From the NCBI RefSeq assembly GCF_000336615.1, contig NZ_AOLW01000015.1, forward strand, positions 51,345-105,275: a stretch of DNA of 53,931 nucleotides. The letters are read 5' to 3'. Below the pieces are notes generated by a model that saw only the letters and a program-made list of their open reading frames with translations, did not search any database and was not told the DNA's origin. The DNA comes from Haloarcula amylolytica JCM 13557 (GTDB lineage: Archaea > Halobacteriota > Halobacteria > Halobacteriales > Haloarculaceae). The translations under genes and the position numbers were made by a program. Below are positions 43,174 through 51,295 of the stretch, piece by piece (position 1 is the first letter of the stretch; each line of letters starts with the position of its first letter).

Positions 43174-44913
43174 TTATATCGGTGTGAGCTTGCCGTCGTC
43201 GGGCTCGTAACACCGACCGCCCATCAGAGCGTCCTGAATGGCGTCGTCAACCGCGTCGGCGTCGGCCCCGTAGCGGTCGACGACCGCTGCCAGCAGTTCC
43301 TCGCGGTCGGCCCCGCTGCCGTCGTCGAGGTCCTCCATGACCTCCATGACGGCGTCTTCGAGGTCAACGTCCTCGGCTGGCTCCGCGCCGCTGTCGTCAC
43401 CCTCGTCACTTTTGGCCGCCGGTTCTGCGGTCGTCTCCGGCCCGGACGCCGATGTGTCCCCTTCAGCCGACGGTGTTGTTTCTGGCACTGTCTCCGGTTC
43501 CGGCTCCGACGCTGTCTCTGACTCGGTTGCGGAGGCGGGCTCCGTCTCCGGCTCGCTGTCACCCTCCGTGCCCGCGTCCGCCTCGGCGGGCACCTCCTCG
43601 TCGGGGTCCGGCGTCTCGATGCCGGCTTCGCCGGGCTCGTCGACCTCCGTGCCCGTCTGGAAGTCGGTGCCGTACTCCTGCTCGATCTCCTCGCGCTCGT
43701 CCTCATCCAGTTCGAACTCCGGATCGAACTCGCCGAGGTCGTCGTCCGCGTCCGCCGCTGTGTCGCTGTCCGTGGCCGTCGACGTAGCTGGCTCTGGCTC
43801 GGTGGCGTCGGCGTCGGAGTCGCTCTCCGCCAGCGCCCCACTGCCCGCCTCACCGTCAGTTCCGGACGACGGCTCCGGATCGCTTTCGGACGCAGTCGTC
43901 GTCGACGTTTCGGGCTCGGTATCGACGGTCTCGGGCTCCGTCGCCGACGGCGACGACTCCGAAACGTCCGTTGTCTCGTCGGTGGCAGCGTCCTCGGTCG
44001 CCGGCTCTGTTGCCGGTTCGTCTGTGGCCGTGGCGCTCTCTGTCGTCTCGGCCACCGGCTCGTCAGCCGTCGTCTCCGTCGCCGGCTCGCTGGCTTCGGA
44101 CTCAGTCGCCGGTTCGTCGGCCGTCGCGTCCGTGCCTGCCTCGTCCGTCGTCGTTGCCGGCGTGGAAACGTCAGTATCGAGGTCGAGGGAGGCGAGCAGC
44201 GGAGTCGGGTCGTCGGTCCCGTCGCCCGGTGACAGCGACAGCCCTTGCGCCTCGTCCGTGTCGCCGGCGACGACGCGAGCGGCGTCGAGCGCCGTCGTCC
44301 GGAGCGCGTCGAGGTAGTCGCCGGTCGTGCCGTAGTGGTCCAGTGCGAGCGTGATGCCGGCCGCCGCGCTCTCGTCGATGCCCTGGTCCAGCAGCGCGAG
44401 TCTGAGTTCGTCGCCGGCCAGGCCGGCCTGTTTCGCGCTGGCCATCCGGCCGATACGCGAGACGGTCTGCTCGGCGGCCTGGACGACCCAGCGGTCCCGC
44501 GTGTCCGCGTCGACTTCGCTGATACTCTCAGGCCGGACCGAGGTGAACACCCGGTCGCTGTCGTCGGGCTGGAAGGTCCGGGCCTTGCCCGTGACGGCGA
44601 CGAACATCGGCGGGTCGGCGGCTTCGAGGAAGGCCAGTTCGTCGGGCTGGTACTGGCCGGCGTAGATGACGAACGGGCCGGTCGGGTCCACGACGCGGGC
44701 ACGGAGCACGTCGTCGTTGACCTGTTCGAGTTCGGTGAGGACGCCGACGAGGAACAGGCGGTTGACCCGCGCGCCGGTCGGCGTGACGACGTAGTTCGGC
44801 GCGCGCTCCTCGTCGGACTCCGAGTACGAGAAGTCGGCGTCGTCGAACTCCGCGGCGAACAGCCGATGGGCGACCTCCCGGCGGCCGGGGCCGCTGTCGC
44901 CGGATTCGCTCAT
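43174..44913 (-). CDS. rpap1: RPA-associated protein (COG3390-type) with long acidic region
   Basis: 579 aa. The N-terminal OB-like COG3390 domain covers about 1-190: RREVAHRLFAAEFDDADFSY, PNYVVTPTGARVNRLFLVGV and PTGPFVIYAGQYQPDELAFL. A very long Glu/Thr/Ser/Ala/Pro low-complexity region (about 245-520) with repeats of TATDEPATEPATE type follows. A short folded end comes last (AVMEVMEDLDDGSGADREEL to YEPDDGKLTPI). Partner of RPA1 in haloarchaeal ssDNA-binding complexes. Its start overlaps the stop of rpa1 by 4 bases. The linker length suggests a flexible tether between the OB part and the C-terminal module. Confidence 0.88.
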   Translation of the reverse strand: MSESGDSGPGRREVAHRLFAAEFDDADFSYSESDEERAPNYVVTPTGARVNRLFLVGVLTELEQVNDDVLRARVVDPTGPFVIYAGQYQPDELAFLEAADPPMFVAVTGKARTFQPDDSDRVFTSVRPESISEVDADTRDRWVVQAAEQTVSRIGRMASAKQAGLAGDELRLALLDQGIDESAAAGITLALDHYGTTGDYLDALRTTALDAARVVAGDTDEAQGLSLSPGDGTDDPTPLLASLDLDTDVSTPATTTDEAGTDATADEPATESEASEPATETTADEPVAETTESATATDEPATEPATEDAATDETTDVSESSPSATEPETVDTEPETSTTTASESDPEPSSGTDGEAGSGALAESDSDADATEPEPATSTATDSDTAADADDDLGEFDPEFELDEDEREEIEQEYGTDFQTGTEVDEPGEAGIETPDPDEEVPAEADAGTEGDSEPETEPASATESETASEPEPETVPETTPSAEGDTSASGPETTAEPAAKSDEGDDSGAEPAEDVDLEDAVMEVMEDLDDGSGADREELLAAVVDRYGADADAVDDAIQDALMGGRCYEPDDGKLTPI

Positions 44914-46190
44914 GCGTCTGCCTCCTGTAGGAGGGTCCGCGCACGCGTCGCCGGGTCGTCGTCGGCCTCGACGAAGGTCGAGGCGGTGAGGTTAGCGCCG
45001 TACTCGTCGACCGACAGCGACCCGCGGACGACGTACTCGCGGCCGACGATGCGGTCGCTGATGCGGTCGGCGACTACTTCCTTGTCCATCGCGTCGCGGG
45101 CGTGTTCGCGGGCGTCGTCGAGGTCACCGCCGTACACGCGGGCGGTCAGTTCGTCATCAAGTACTGCGGTGACAGTGTCGGTCCCGTCGTCGAGAATGGC
45201 CTTCGTCCGCAGGTCGTCCTCGCCCTCGACCGCGCCGTGGGATCGACACTGGCCGTTCTGGATGACGCGGCCACACTCCGGACAGCGCTCGATGAGGCCG
45301 GAGCCGTCCCGCACCTCGATGACGTTGCCGGCCAGTTCCACGTCGAACAGCCCGCCGCTCTCGACGGCCTCTCGGATGGACATCCGGGGTGCCGATTCGG
45401 CCACCTCGACCGCACGGTCAAGCGCGGTCACCGCCGAGAACTCGGAGACGTTCACCGATGGCGCGCCGCGGAACTCGCGGACGAACGTCTCTTCGAGGCG
45501 CACGGACGCCCCCTCCTCGATTTCGTCGTGAGGCTCCCAGTCGGTGAACGGGAGCCGGCCGCTCTCGTCGCCGAGGACGCCGCTGAGAATCGTCGTCTCG
45601 CCGTCGCGGCCGTCGATGACTTTCTGTTCACATTCGAGGACCTGTACCTCGACAGTGATGCCGCGGTCACCCGGTGCGAGGTCCTGCAGCGTGGCGCGGC
45701 CGCCGACATCGTAGTCGATGTCGAGCGTCTCGTCGACGACCTCGGGGTCGGTGCTGTCGCCCAGATTGAGCTCCGGCTGGCCGTCCCACTCGCGGACACC
45801 GGCGTTGCCGAGCCGGACGGTCTGGCCGGGCTGGAGGTCGCCCGAGAAGCCGTCCCAGGCCGTGTAGGATATCTTCCCCGTCTCGTCGGCGAGTTCGCCC
45901 TCGCGGATGACGTGCTGTTCCCCGTTGTACTGGATGGAGCGACGACCCGACGTGAGCACCACCGCGGTGACCGTCACGTTCGAGTCGTCGGTCGACACCT
46001 CGCTGATGGCCTTGCTCGACGGCGTGCCGTCGCCGCCCGAGCCGCCGTCGCCGTACTTCCGTCTGAGGCTCTGCTTGGCCTCGTCCATCGGGACGGAGTA
46101 GTTCACGAGGTTTTCCAGGTCGCGTGTGACCTCCTCTTTGTCAACACCGAGGTCGGAGGCGAGCTCCTCGGCATGGTCTTCGAGAGACAT
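44910..46190 (-). CDS. rpa1: Replication protein A, RPA1-type ssDNA-binding protein
   Basis: 426 aa. N-terminal helical start (MSLEDHAEELASDLGVDKEE), then three OB folds (about 70-160, 175-275, 290-390): VTVTAVVLTSGRRSIQYNG, GRATLQDLAPGDRGITVEVQ and a last one with a zinc finger (ERCPECGRVIQNGQCRSHG). It binds and protects single-stranded DNA in replication and repair. The length, zinc finger and operon order rpa-rpap-rpe match the Haloferax RPA1 set rather than RPA2 or RPA3. ATG 46190 was chosen over the longer frame to 46214. Confidence 0.9.
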   Translation of the reverse strand: MSLEDHAEELASDLGVDKEEVTRDLENLVNYSVPMDEAKQSLRRKYGDGGSGGDGTPSSKAISEVSTDDSNVTVTAVVLTSGRRSIQYNGEQHVIREGELADETGKISYTAWDGFSGDLQPGQTVRLGNAGVREWDGQPELNLGDSTDPEVVDETLDIDYDVGGRATLQDLAPGDRGITVEVQVLECEQKVIDGRDGETTILSGVLGDESGRLPFTDWEPHDEIEEGASVRLEETFVREFRGAPSVNVSEFSAVTALDRAVEVAESAPRMSIREAVESGGLFDVELAGNVIEVRDGSGLIERCPECGRVIQNGQCRSHGAVEGEDDLRTKAILDDGTDTVTAVLDDELTARVYGGDLDDAREHARDAMDKEVVADRISDRIVGREYVVRGSLSVDEYGANLTASTFVEADDDPATRARTLLQEADA

Positions 46191-46281
46191 CGACTGACGG
46201 TTCGACGGGAGCACTCAAAAGCGTTTTCGGCCAGCCGTACGAGCGACGGTGTCTCACGTCCGGGCAAAATCGCCCACAATT

Positions 46282-46289
46282 CTTATTTG
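46282..46289 (+). promoter_or_regulatory. TATA box before the small CxxC ORF
   Basis: CTTATTTG lies 23-30 bases before the ATG at 46312, the spacing of a leaderless gene. Confidence 0.4.
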
Positions 46290-46311
46290 TGATACTGTAA
46301 TCTCTCACGGT

Positions 46312-46431
46312 ATGTGCTCTGACTGTGTTGGGACGTTTCAAACGGCCAAAAAGTACGTCATTGGCGATACTAGACCGGTCGCGACTTATGGTATCAGATT
46401 AAATAATGACGGCAGCCGCCCGGGGGCCTGA
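46312..46431 (+). CDS. Predicted 39-aa CxxC protein or leader ORF
   Basis: The frame MCSDCVGTFQTAKKYVIGDT ends with RPVATYGIRLNNDGSRPGA. A CxxC pair lies at residues 2 and 5. A TATA-like element is well placed upstream. The stop lies 2 bases before the next gene, whose own TATA (AGATTAAATAAT, about 46395-46406) is inside this ORF. It may be a small protein, a leader ORF or chance. AT-rich codons near the end reflect the embedded promoter. Confidence 0.35.
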   Translation: MCSDCVGTFQTAKKYVIGDTRPVATYGIRLNNDGSRPGA

Positions 46432-46433
46432 CT

Positions 46434-46892
46434 ATGGGTAGCATGTTCGGGTCGAAGCCGTCAGAGTCCCACGTCATCTGGCGGAGCGGTCGGAACAACG
46501 ACGGCAAGAAGAAGTTCGATTTCGAGTATCTGGAGCTGTGGGCGGCCCACTTCGGCGTCGATTTCGAGCAGTGGACCCGCGTCGACCACGATCGCGGTGA
46601 CGAGCCCCGCGAGCAGTTCGCCTGCGTGTTCCGCTGGGCGAAAAGCGGCGGGCAGGAACTCTCCGTCGGCGACGAGGAGTGGACGATGGGGTCCCAGCGC
46701 AAGCCCCGCACGTTCCTCGAAATCGACGAGGAAGGGATGGTCAGGCTCCGGGGCTGGAGCACGGAGACGACGCTCGACGTCGAGGAACTCGTACTGAAAA
46801 AGACGGTGCTGAAGCTGAAAACCGCCGACGGCACCGTGAAGAAACTCGACGTCCGGAAGCTGTCGAAGCGCCCCGAAACAACGTCCTCCTGA
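46434..46892 (+). CDS. Conserved-type hypothetical protein, 152 aa
   Basis: Begins MGSMFGSKPSESHVIWRSGR. Middle segments FDFEYLELWAAHFGVDFEQW and EPREQFACVFRWAKSGGQEL are followed by a beta-rich C-terminal half (RTFLEIDEEGMVRLRGWSTE, then TLDVEELVLKKTVLKLKTAD). Soluble; I do not recognise the family. A TATA box sits 28-39 bases upstream. It precedes the pathway reductase gene by 44 bases; a functional link is not evident. Confidence 0.75.
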   Translation: MGSMFGSKPSESHVIWRSGRNNDGKKKFDFEYLELWAAHFGVDFEQWTRVDHDRGDEPREQFACVFRWAKSGGQELSVGDEEWTMGSQRKPRTFLEIDEEGMVRLRGWSTETTLDVEELVLKKTVLKLKTADGTVKKLDVRKLSKRPETTSS

Positions 46893-46936
46893 CTGTAACC
46901 CAAAAGCCGTTTGACGTGTCGCCGGCACGAACGAGT

Positions 46937-47596
46937 ATGCACGTCGTCGTCAACGCCGCCATGAGTGTCGACGGGAAGCTCTCCTCCCGCCGCCGCGAAC
47001 AGATCGCTATCTCCGGCCCGGACGACTTCGACCGCGTCGACCAGCTTCGAGCTGACAGCGACGCGGTGATGGTCGGCGTCGGTACGATTCTCGCTGACGA
47101 CCCCTCACTGACCGTCGACGACGCCGACCGCCGCGCCGCCCGAGCCGATCGCGGCGAGCCGGAAAACCCCGCACGCGTCGTCGCCGATTCCCGCATCCGA
47201 ACGCCGCCGGATGCGACAGTGCTGGACGGCCGCGCCCAGACCTACCTCCTCGTCAGCGAAGCCGCGCCGCCGGACTTCATCGAAGAGATGGAAGACGCCG
47301 GCGCGTACGTCATCGCCGCCGGTCAGGACCAGGTCGACCTGACGACGACGCTTGCGAAACTGGAGGGCGACGGTATCGACCAGCTCATGGTCGAAGGCGG
47401 CGGCGAACTCATCTTCGGCCTGCTGGAGGAGGCACTGGTCGACGAACTGTTCGTCTATATCGGCCCGAAGGTCATCGGCGGCCGGGACGCGCCGACGCTG
47501 GCCGACGGCGACGGCTTCATCGAGGACTTCCCGGAGCCGGAGCTGGCCGGCGTCGAACGGGTCGACGACGGCATCGTCCTCCACTGGCAGTTCTAG
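46937..47596 (+). CDS. 2,5-diamino-6-ribosylamino-pyrimidinone 5'-phosphate reductase
   Basis: 219 aa. It reduces the ribosyl to the ribityl form in archaeal riboflavin/F420 synthesis (MJ0671/RIB7 type). The RibD C-terminal (dihydrofolate-reductase-like) fold shows in MHVVVNAAMSVDGKLSSRRR, ISGPDDFDRVDQLRADSDAV, MVGVGTILADDPSLTVD and RVVADSRIRTPPDATV. The NADPH and substrate strand MVEGGGELIFGLLEEALVDE and end IGPKVIGGRDAPT complete it. The start at 46937 begins the first beta strand; the long frame from 46679 runs through the previous gene and is not real. Downstream genes point the other way. Confidence 0.93.
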   Translation: MHVVVNAAMSVDGKLSSRRREQIAISGPDDFDRVDQLRADSDAVMVGVGTILADDPSLTVDDADRRAARADRGEPENPARVVADSRIRTPPDATVLDGRAQTYLLVSEAAPPDFIEEMEDAGAYVIAAGQDQVDLTTTLAKLEGDGIDQLMVEGGGELIFGLLEEALVDELFVYIGPKVIGGRDAPTLADGDGFIEDFPEPELAGVERVDDGIVLHWQF

Positions 47597-47615
47597 AAAC
47601 TGAGTCAGCCGGAAG

Positions 47616-47903
47616 TTAGTGGTCGTGGCCCGTCAGCTCGGCGAAGGACTGCCCGAAGCGCTCCTCGAACAGTTCGCTCGTCTCTTCTTCGAGCGCGACG
47701 ATCTGCTCGTCCGGTTCGCCCTGGGCGTGGTGGACGGCGCTGTGAATCCGCTGGGTCATGCCGAACATCGCGATGTCGCCGACGACCTGCGGGTCCGTCT
47801 CGTCCGGCGACTCTCGGAGGATGTCAACGAGTTCGCTCGGGACTGTGAGTTCGTCGCTTTCCTCGCCGTCGTCGATAGTCAGCGTGACAGTGTCAGTTGC
47901 CAT
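47616..47903 (-). CDS. Small acidic conserved haloarchaeal protein (95 aa)
   Basis: Begins MATDTVTLTIDDGEESDELT, followed by VPSELVDILRESPDETDPQV, then helices VGDIAMFGMTQRIHSAVHHA and EETSELFEERFGQSFAELTG. Compact and acidic, probably dimeric helical after a short beta hairpin. Conserved in style among haloarchaea but without a known function. The larger frame reaching 48614 belongs to the antisense of trxB and is not part of it. It may be co-transcribed with trxB (73 bases upstream). Confidence 0.7.
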   Translation of the reverse strand: MATDTVTLTIDDGEESDELTVPSELVDILRESPDETDPQVVGDIAMFGMTQRIHSAVHHAQGEPDEQIVALEEETSELFEERFGQSFAELTGHDH

Positions 47904-47976
47904 GCCATCGACTCCGGGGGCTATCCTAAAGGGTCTGTGGATGTGGGAACGAAACACCAGAACGTTCGGTTGGCCG

Positions 47977-49026
47977 TCAGTCGTCGGCTTCCGCAGCGGC
48001 TTCGGACTCGGTGTCAGCGGCGGCCTCGGCCTCAGATTCGAGGTACTCGTCGGCGTCGATGGCGGCCTTACAGCCCATTCCGGCGGCGGTGACGGCCTGC
48101 TGGTAGTGGTAGTCGACCACGTCGCCGGCACCGAAGATACCGTCGACGTCGGTGGCGGTCTGGTCGCCGCCGGTGCCGCCGTGGGTCTGGATGTAGCCGG
48201 TATCGTCCAGTTCGACGCCGGTGTCTTCGAGGTACTCCGTGTTGGGCGTGTGGCCGATGGCGATGAAGACAGCGCCCACGTCGAAGTCGAAGGTCTCGGT
48301 CCCGTCGTCGTCGAGCTTCTCGCTGGGATGGCCCTCGTCGTTCTGTGCGAGGGTGACGTGGTCGACGCCATCCTCGGGCGAGCCGTGCATCTCCAGCAGT
48401 TCGGTGTTCCGCATGATCTCGATCTCGCCCTCGTCGACCTTCTTCTGGACGCGGTCGATCCAGTAGTCCTCGGCACGGAACTCCTCGCGGCGGTGGGCGA
48501 TGTAGACGGTGTCGGCAAACTTCGTGAGGAAGTGGGCCTCCTCCATGGCCGCGTCGCCGCCGCCGACGACGAGCATGTCCTCGCCGCGGAAGAACGCGCC
48601 GTCGCAGGTGGCACACGTCGAGACGCCGTAGCCCATCAGCTCGTCCTCGCCGGGGACGCCCAGCGTCCGGGCGCTGGCTCCGGAGGCGGCGATGAAGGCG
48701 TCGCAGGTGTAGACGTCGCCGTTCGACAGTTCCACGCGGAACGGCCGCTCGCTGTCGTCGATGTCGGCGACGATGCCGTGTTTCAGCTCGGTGCCGAACC
48801 GCTCGGCCTGCTCTTTCATGTTGTTGATGAGGTCCGGACCGGAGAGCCCCTCGGGGAAGCCGGGGAAGTTCTCGACTTCGCTGGTCAGCGTGAGCTGGCC
48901 GCCCGGTTCGTCGCCTTCCAGAACGAGTGGGTCGTTGTTGCTTCTGGCTGCATAGATTGCCGCTGTCAGTCCCGCTGCGCCCGTGCCAGCGACGATGAGT
49001 CGTCGGTGTTCGACCGGTTCTGTCAT
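47977..49026 (-). CDS. trxB: Thioredoxin-disulfide reductase
   Basis: 349 aa. FAD site GTGAAGLTAAIYAAR (14-28), redox pair Cys138 and Cys141 in GVSTCATCDGAFF, NADP site VVGGGDAAMEEAHFL, and C-terminal FAD contact DGIFGAGDVVDYHYQQAVTA. The order of domains and the CATC motif identify a low-molecular-weight thioredoxin reductase, which moves electrons to thioredoxin. An Ala/Glu-rich tail of about 20 residues is a halophile extension. A TATA box (GCTAAATA on the minus strand, 49050-49059) lies 25-33 bases before the start. Confidence 0.94.
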   Translation of the reverse strand: MTEPVEHRRLIVAGTGAAGLTAAIYAARSNNDPLVLEGDEPGGQLTLTSEVENFPGFPEGLSGPDLINNMKEQAERFGTELKHGIVADIDDSERPFRVELSNGDVYTCDAFIAASGASARTLGVPGEDELMGYGVSTCATCDGAFFRGEDMLVVGGGDAAMEEAHFLTKFADTVYIAHRREEFRAEDYWIDRVQKKVDEGEIEIMRNTELLEMHGSPEDGVDHVTLAQNDEGHPSEKLDDDGTETFDFDVGAVFIAIGHTPNTEYLEDTGVELDDTGYIQTHGGTGGDQTATDVDGIFGAGDVVDYHYQQAVTAAGMGCKAAIDADEYLESEAEAAADTESEAAAEADD

Positions 49027-49049
49027 TAGCCAAGTTAGACTACCGGGCC

Positions 49050-49059
49050 GTATTTAGCT
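49050..49059 (-). promoter_or_regulatory. TATA box for trxB
   Basis: On the minus strand AAGCTAAATA lies 24-33 bases before the ATG at 49026; a leaderless trxB transcript is predicted. Confidence 0.55.
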
Positions 49060-49127
49060 TGTGTTGTCGTGCGCCGAACTCGCATCGGGACGACACGCTT
49101 AGGCCGCTGCCACCGTTCGCTGAGGGT

Positions 49128-49412
49128 ATGGCCGCAGATCTCGAAGAGAAGACCGACCGCTACGAGGGACTGCTCGCGGAGGCACTTGACGCGGCATCAG
49201 TCGCGCCACCTGAAGGGACGCCGATGCACGACGCCGCTCTGGAGTGTGAAGAGATGGCGGCGGCGTATCTGGCGGACGGTCGCCACTTCAGAGACGACGA
49301 CGACCTCGTAAACGCGCTGGCATCGTTCTCGTACGGGCATGCGTGGCTGGACGCGGGCGCACGCATCGGACTCTTCGACGTTCCGACCGAGGGACACCTG
49401 TTCACTGTCTGA
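49128..49412 (+). CDS. DUF357 family protein
   Basis: 94 aa. Begins MAADLEEKTDRYEGLLAEAL, followed by MHDAALECEEMAAAYLADGR and LVNALASFSYGHAWLDAGAR. The tandem helices and the ALASFSYGHAWLDAG motif are those of DUF357, a small archaeal all-helical family of unknown function. The start lies after a short AT-rich leader; the frame extends to 49059 but without similarity. Confidence 0.88.
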   Translation: MAADLEEKTDRYEGLLAEALDAASVAPPEGTPMHDAALECEEMAAAYLADGRHFRDDDDLVNALASFSYGHAWLDAGARIGLFDVPTEGHLFTV

Positions 49413-49472
49413 AACTCCGAACTGACCGATAAATACCCGTTGTTCGCCGAGTACTGCCTGTTCGCCTACTGC

Positions 49473-49597
49473 GTGCTTGACCCGCAGATCGCCGTACTGT
49501 TGCGAACCATCGCCCCGTCGCCGGTCGCGTGATGACGTTCGTCGCGATACTGGAGCTCGGAGGGCTGCTGTTTCTGGCCTGGATCTCGCTCGATTGA
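49473..49597 (+). other. Pair of overlapping tiny ORFs with a membrane-helix end
   Basis: A GTG at 49473 opens 19 codons (MLDPQIAVLLRTIAPSPVA) ending in TGATGA. An overlapping ATG at 49532 encodes MTFVAILELGGLLFLAWISL plus a final Asp, a likely membrane helix. The two could be one small membrane protein broken by a frameshift, or two mini-ORFs. ATAAATAC near 49429 may be a promoter. Weak evidence only. Confidence 0.25.
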
Positions 49598-49695
49598 GCG
49601 GTTGCCGCGGCATCCCTCAAATGAGCTCTGTCGTCGCATGGATGTACGTATCTGGTATGTAATTGTAAGTAAAATGTATCGGCTGGTAACATCGC

Positions 49696-49704
49696 TTTTT
49701 ATAT
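49696..49704 (+). promoter_or_regulatory. TATA box of a candidate small-RNA gene
   Basis: TTTTTATAT lies where no ORF follows closely; the predicted transcription start is near 49728. Confidence 0.45.
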
Positions 49705-49727
49705 CTCATCACTCCCCCACGATGTGC

Positions 49728-49872
49728 GGAACCACACGGTGACTCCCGCTGACCCGGTAATTCCGGGACCCACCCGCCCCCGACCGATCAGGAGCGGTCG
49801 TATCGAGGTGAGGCCTGGTCGTTCGACGGAGCACACATGGAGTCACACGGGGGTGCAGCCCCCCATTTATGC
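49728..49872 (+). ncRNA. Candidate structured small RNA upstream of tfb
   Basis: The sequence starting about 28 bases after a good TATA box folds locally: CCCGG TAATT CCGGG (49753-49767), GACCG with CGGTC (near 49782-49799) and a last hairpin GGGGG/CCCCC (49849-49864) followed by an ATTTAT stretch, like a terminator. Length about 140 nt. No ORF of useful size with a start fits it. No known RNA family was recognised. Confidence 0.35.
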
Positions 49873-50073
49873 GTTGTGCACGGACGGCGGCGATAACCAC
49901 CAAGATTATATAGCCGTACGGCGGGCCATGTCATACCCTATCACTCCGCTGTCCGGCGGTTCCCGCGGAAATTTGGCGAAAGATTTATATACTTTACGGA
50001 CTAACTATAGGGTAAGACAGTTTCCCCAAACAGTCTTAAAATTTCTGCACCCGGCAGAACAGAACTCCCAATC
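49873..50073 (+). promoter_or_regulatory. tfb promoter, flanking inverted repeat and leader hairpin
   Basis: A strong TATA box AGATTTATATAC (49981-49992) predicts a start near 50014-50018 and a leader of about 58 bases. An 8-base perfect inverted repeat flanks it: TACCCTAT (49934-49941) and ATAGGGTA (50007-50014). The leader begins with an 11-base stem-loop, TAAGACAGTTT (50013-50023), loop CCCC, AAACAGTCTTA (50028-50038), one mismatch. A second TATA-like AGATTATATAG lies near 49904. Confidence 0.6.
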
Positions 50074-51042
50074 ATGAGTGAATCACCAACGCGGACGAGC
50101 ACACGAGAACGAGACGAGCAAATATCCGAACCGACAGAGCAGGAAGCCGTAGAGTCCTGTCCCGAATGTAGTGGTAACGTCGTTACGGACTCCGAACACG
50201 GCGAAACAGTCTGTGAGGACTGTGGGCTGGTCGTCGAAGAGGACGAGATCGACCACGGGCCGGAGTGGCGGGCGTTCAACTCCGCAGAGAAGGACCGCAA
50301 GTCCCGCGTCGGCGCGCCGACGACGAACATGATGCACGACAAGGGCCTCTCGACCAACATCGGCTGGCAGAACAAGGACGCCTACGGACGTTCCCTCTCC
50401 AGCGAGCAGCGCCAGAAGATGCAGCGGCTCCGGACCTGGAACGAGCGGTTCCGTACCCGTGACTCCAAGGAGCGCAATCTCAAGCAGGCCCTCGGTGAAA
50501 TCGACCGGATGGCCTCCGCGCTGGGGCTCCCCCAGAACGTCCGCGAGACGGCCAGCGTCATCTACCGCCGCGCGCTCGGTGACGACCTGCTCCCGGGACG
50601 CTCTATCGAGGGCGTCGCGACGTCCGCGCTGTACGCGGCCGCTCGCATGGCCGGAAACCCCCGGTCGCTTGACGAGATGGCCCGTGTCTCCCGCGTCGAG
50701 AAGATGGAACTCACGCGGACCTACCGGTACATCGTCCGGGAACTCAGCCTCGAAGTCCAGCCGGCGGACCCGGAACACTACCTCCCGCGGTTCATCTCCG
50801 ACCTCGGACTCAGCGAGGAGACCCAGCGGCAGGCACGGGACCTCATCGAAGGTGCTCGCCAGTCGGGGATGCTCTCCGGCAAATCGCCGGTCGGCATCGC
50901 CGCAGCGGCCGTCTACGCCGCCGCGTTGCTGACCAACGAGAAGGTCACACAGAGTCAAGTCAGCGACGTCGCCGACATCTCCGAAGTGACTATCCGAAAC
51001 CGGTACAAGGAACTCCTCGAAGCCGAGGACCTTCCGGCCTGA
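50074..51042 (+). CDS. tfb: Transcription initiation factor IIB
   Basis: 322 aa. It recruits RNA polymerase to TBP-bound promoters. The N-terminal zinc ribbon has Cys29, Cys32, Cys47 and Cys50 (SCPECSGNVV, VCEDCGLVV). The B-finger region EWRAFNSAEKDRKSRVGAP follows, then two cyclin folds (about 120-215: MASALGLPQNVRETASVIYR; about 225-320: FISDLGLSEETQRQARDLIE, then SDVADISEVTIRNRYKELLE). Haloarchaea have several tfb genes; the number for this one cannot be given. It has its own strong promoter with an inverted repeat and leader hairpin. Confidence 0.96.
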   Translation: MSESPTRTSTRERDEQISEPTEQEAVESCPECSGNVVTDSEHGETVCEDCGLVVEEDEIDHGPEWRAFNSAEKDRKSRVGAPTTNMMHDKGLSTNIGWQNKDAYGRSLSSEQRQKMQRLRTWNERFRTRDSKERNLKQALGEIDRMASALGLPQNVRETASVIYRRALGDDLLPGRSIEGVATSALYAAARMAGNPRSLDEMARVSRVEKMELTRTYRYIVRELSLEVQPADPEHYLPRFISDLGLSEETQRQARDLIEGARQSGMLSGKSPVGIAAAAVYAAALLTNEKVTQSQVSDVADISEVTIRNRYKELLEAEDLPA

Positions 51043-51080
51043 CGCCCGGGTGAAGGCAGACTAATGGGGAGACGCCAAGG

Positions 51081-51090
51081 CTTTTTATCG
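51081..51090 (+). promoter_or_regulatory. TATA box for the 59-aa zinc-ribbon gene
   Basis: CTTTTTATCG lies 26-35 bases before the ATG at 51116, predicting a leaderless transcript. Confidence 0.5.
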
Positions 51091-51115
51091 TTGAATATGT
51101 GTGTGAGTAACATAC

Positions 51116-51295
51116 ATGGAGGAAGCGTACGTTCGATTGCTCTGTCCTGAGTGTAAGAAAGACTGGGAGTCGACGCCGACAGACTTGCCGCGACACGACA
51201 CGACGTTCCACTGCCCGAACTGCCACGCGAGCCATCGGCTCGCCGTTTTCACCCGCACGGAAAACGACTTGCAGACGCTGAAAGGGCTGCAGTAA
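51116..51295 (+). CDS. Small zinc-ribbon protein (59 aa)
   Basis: Begins MEEAYVRLLCPECKKDWEST. Cys10, Cys13 and a second pair in FHCPNCHASHRLAVFTRT form a complete zinc ribbon, and the protein ends TENDLQTLKGLQ. It starts at the first ATG after a good TATA box. Its TAA stop (51293-51295) directly abuts the stop of the convergent aIF2-beta gene (51296), leaving no gap. Probably a nucleic-acid or protein-binding ribbon; role unknown. Confidence 0.75.
   Translation: MEEAYVRLLCPECKKDWESTPTDLPRHDTTFHCPNCHASHRLAVFTRTENDLQTLKGLQ

Noticed and set aside
43337..44317. 326-codon serine/valine-rich plus-strand frame
   Set aside because: It mirrors the acidic repeat region of rpap1; Ser/Val runs are the antisense of Asp/Glu/Thr codons.
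49724..50077. 117-codon ORF before tfb
   Set aside because: It runs through the tfb promoter and the hairpin-rich region, lacks coding-like composition, and ends inside the tfb start.
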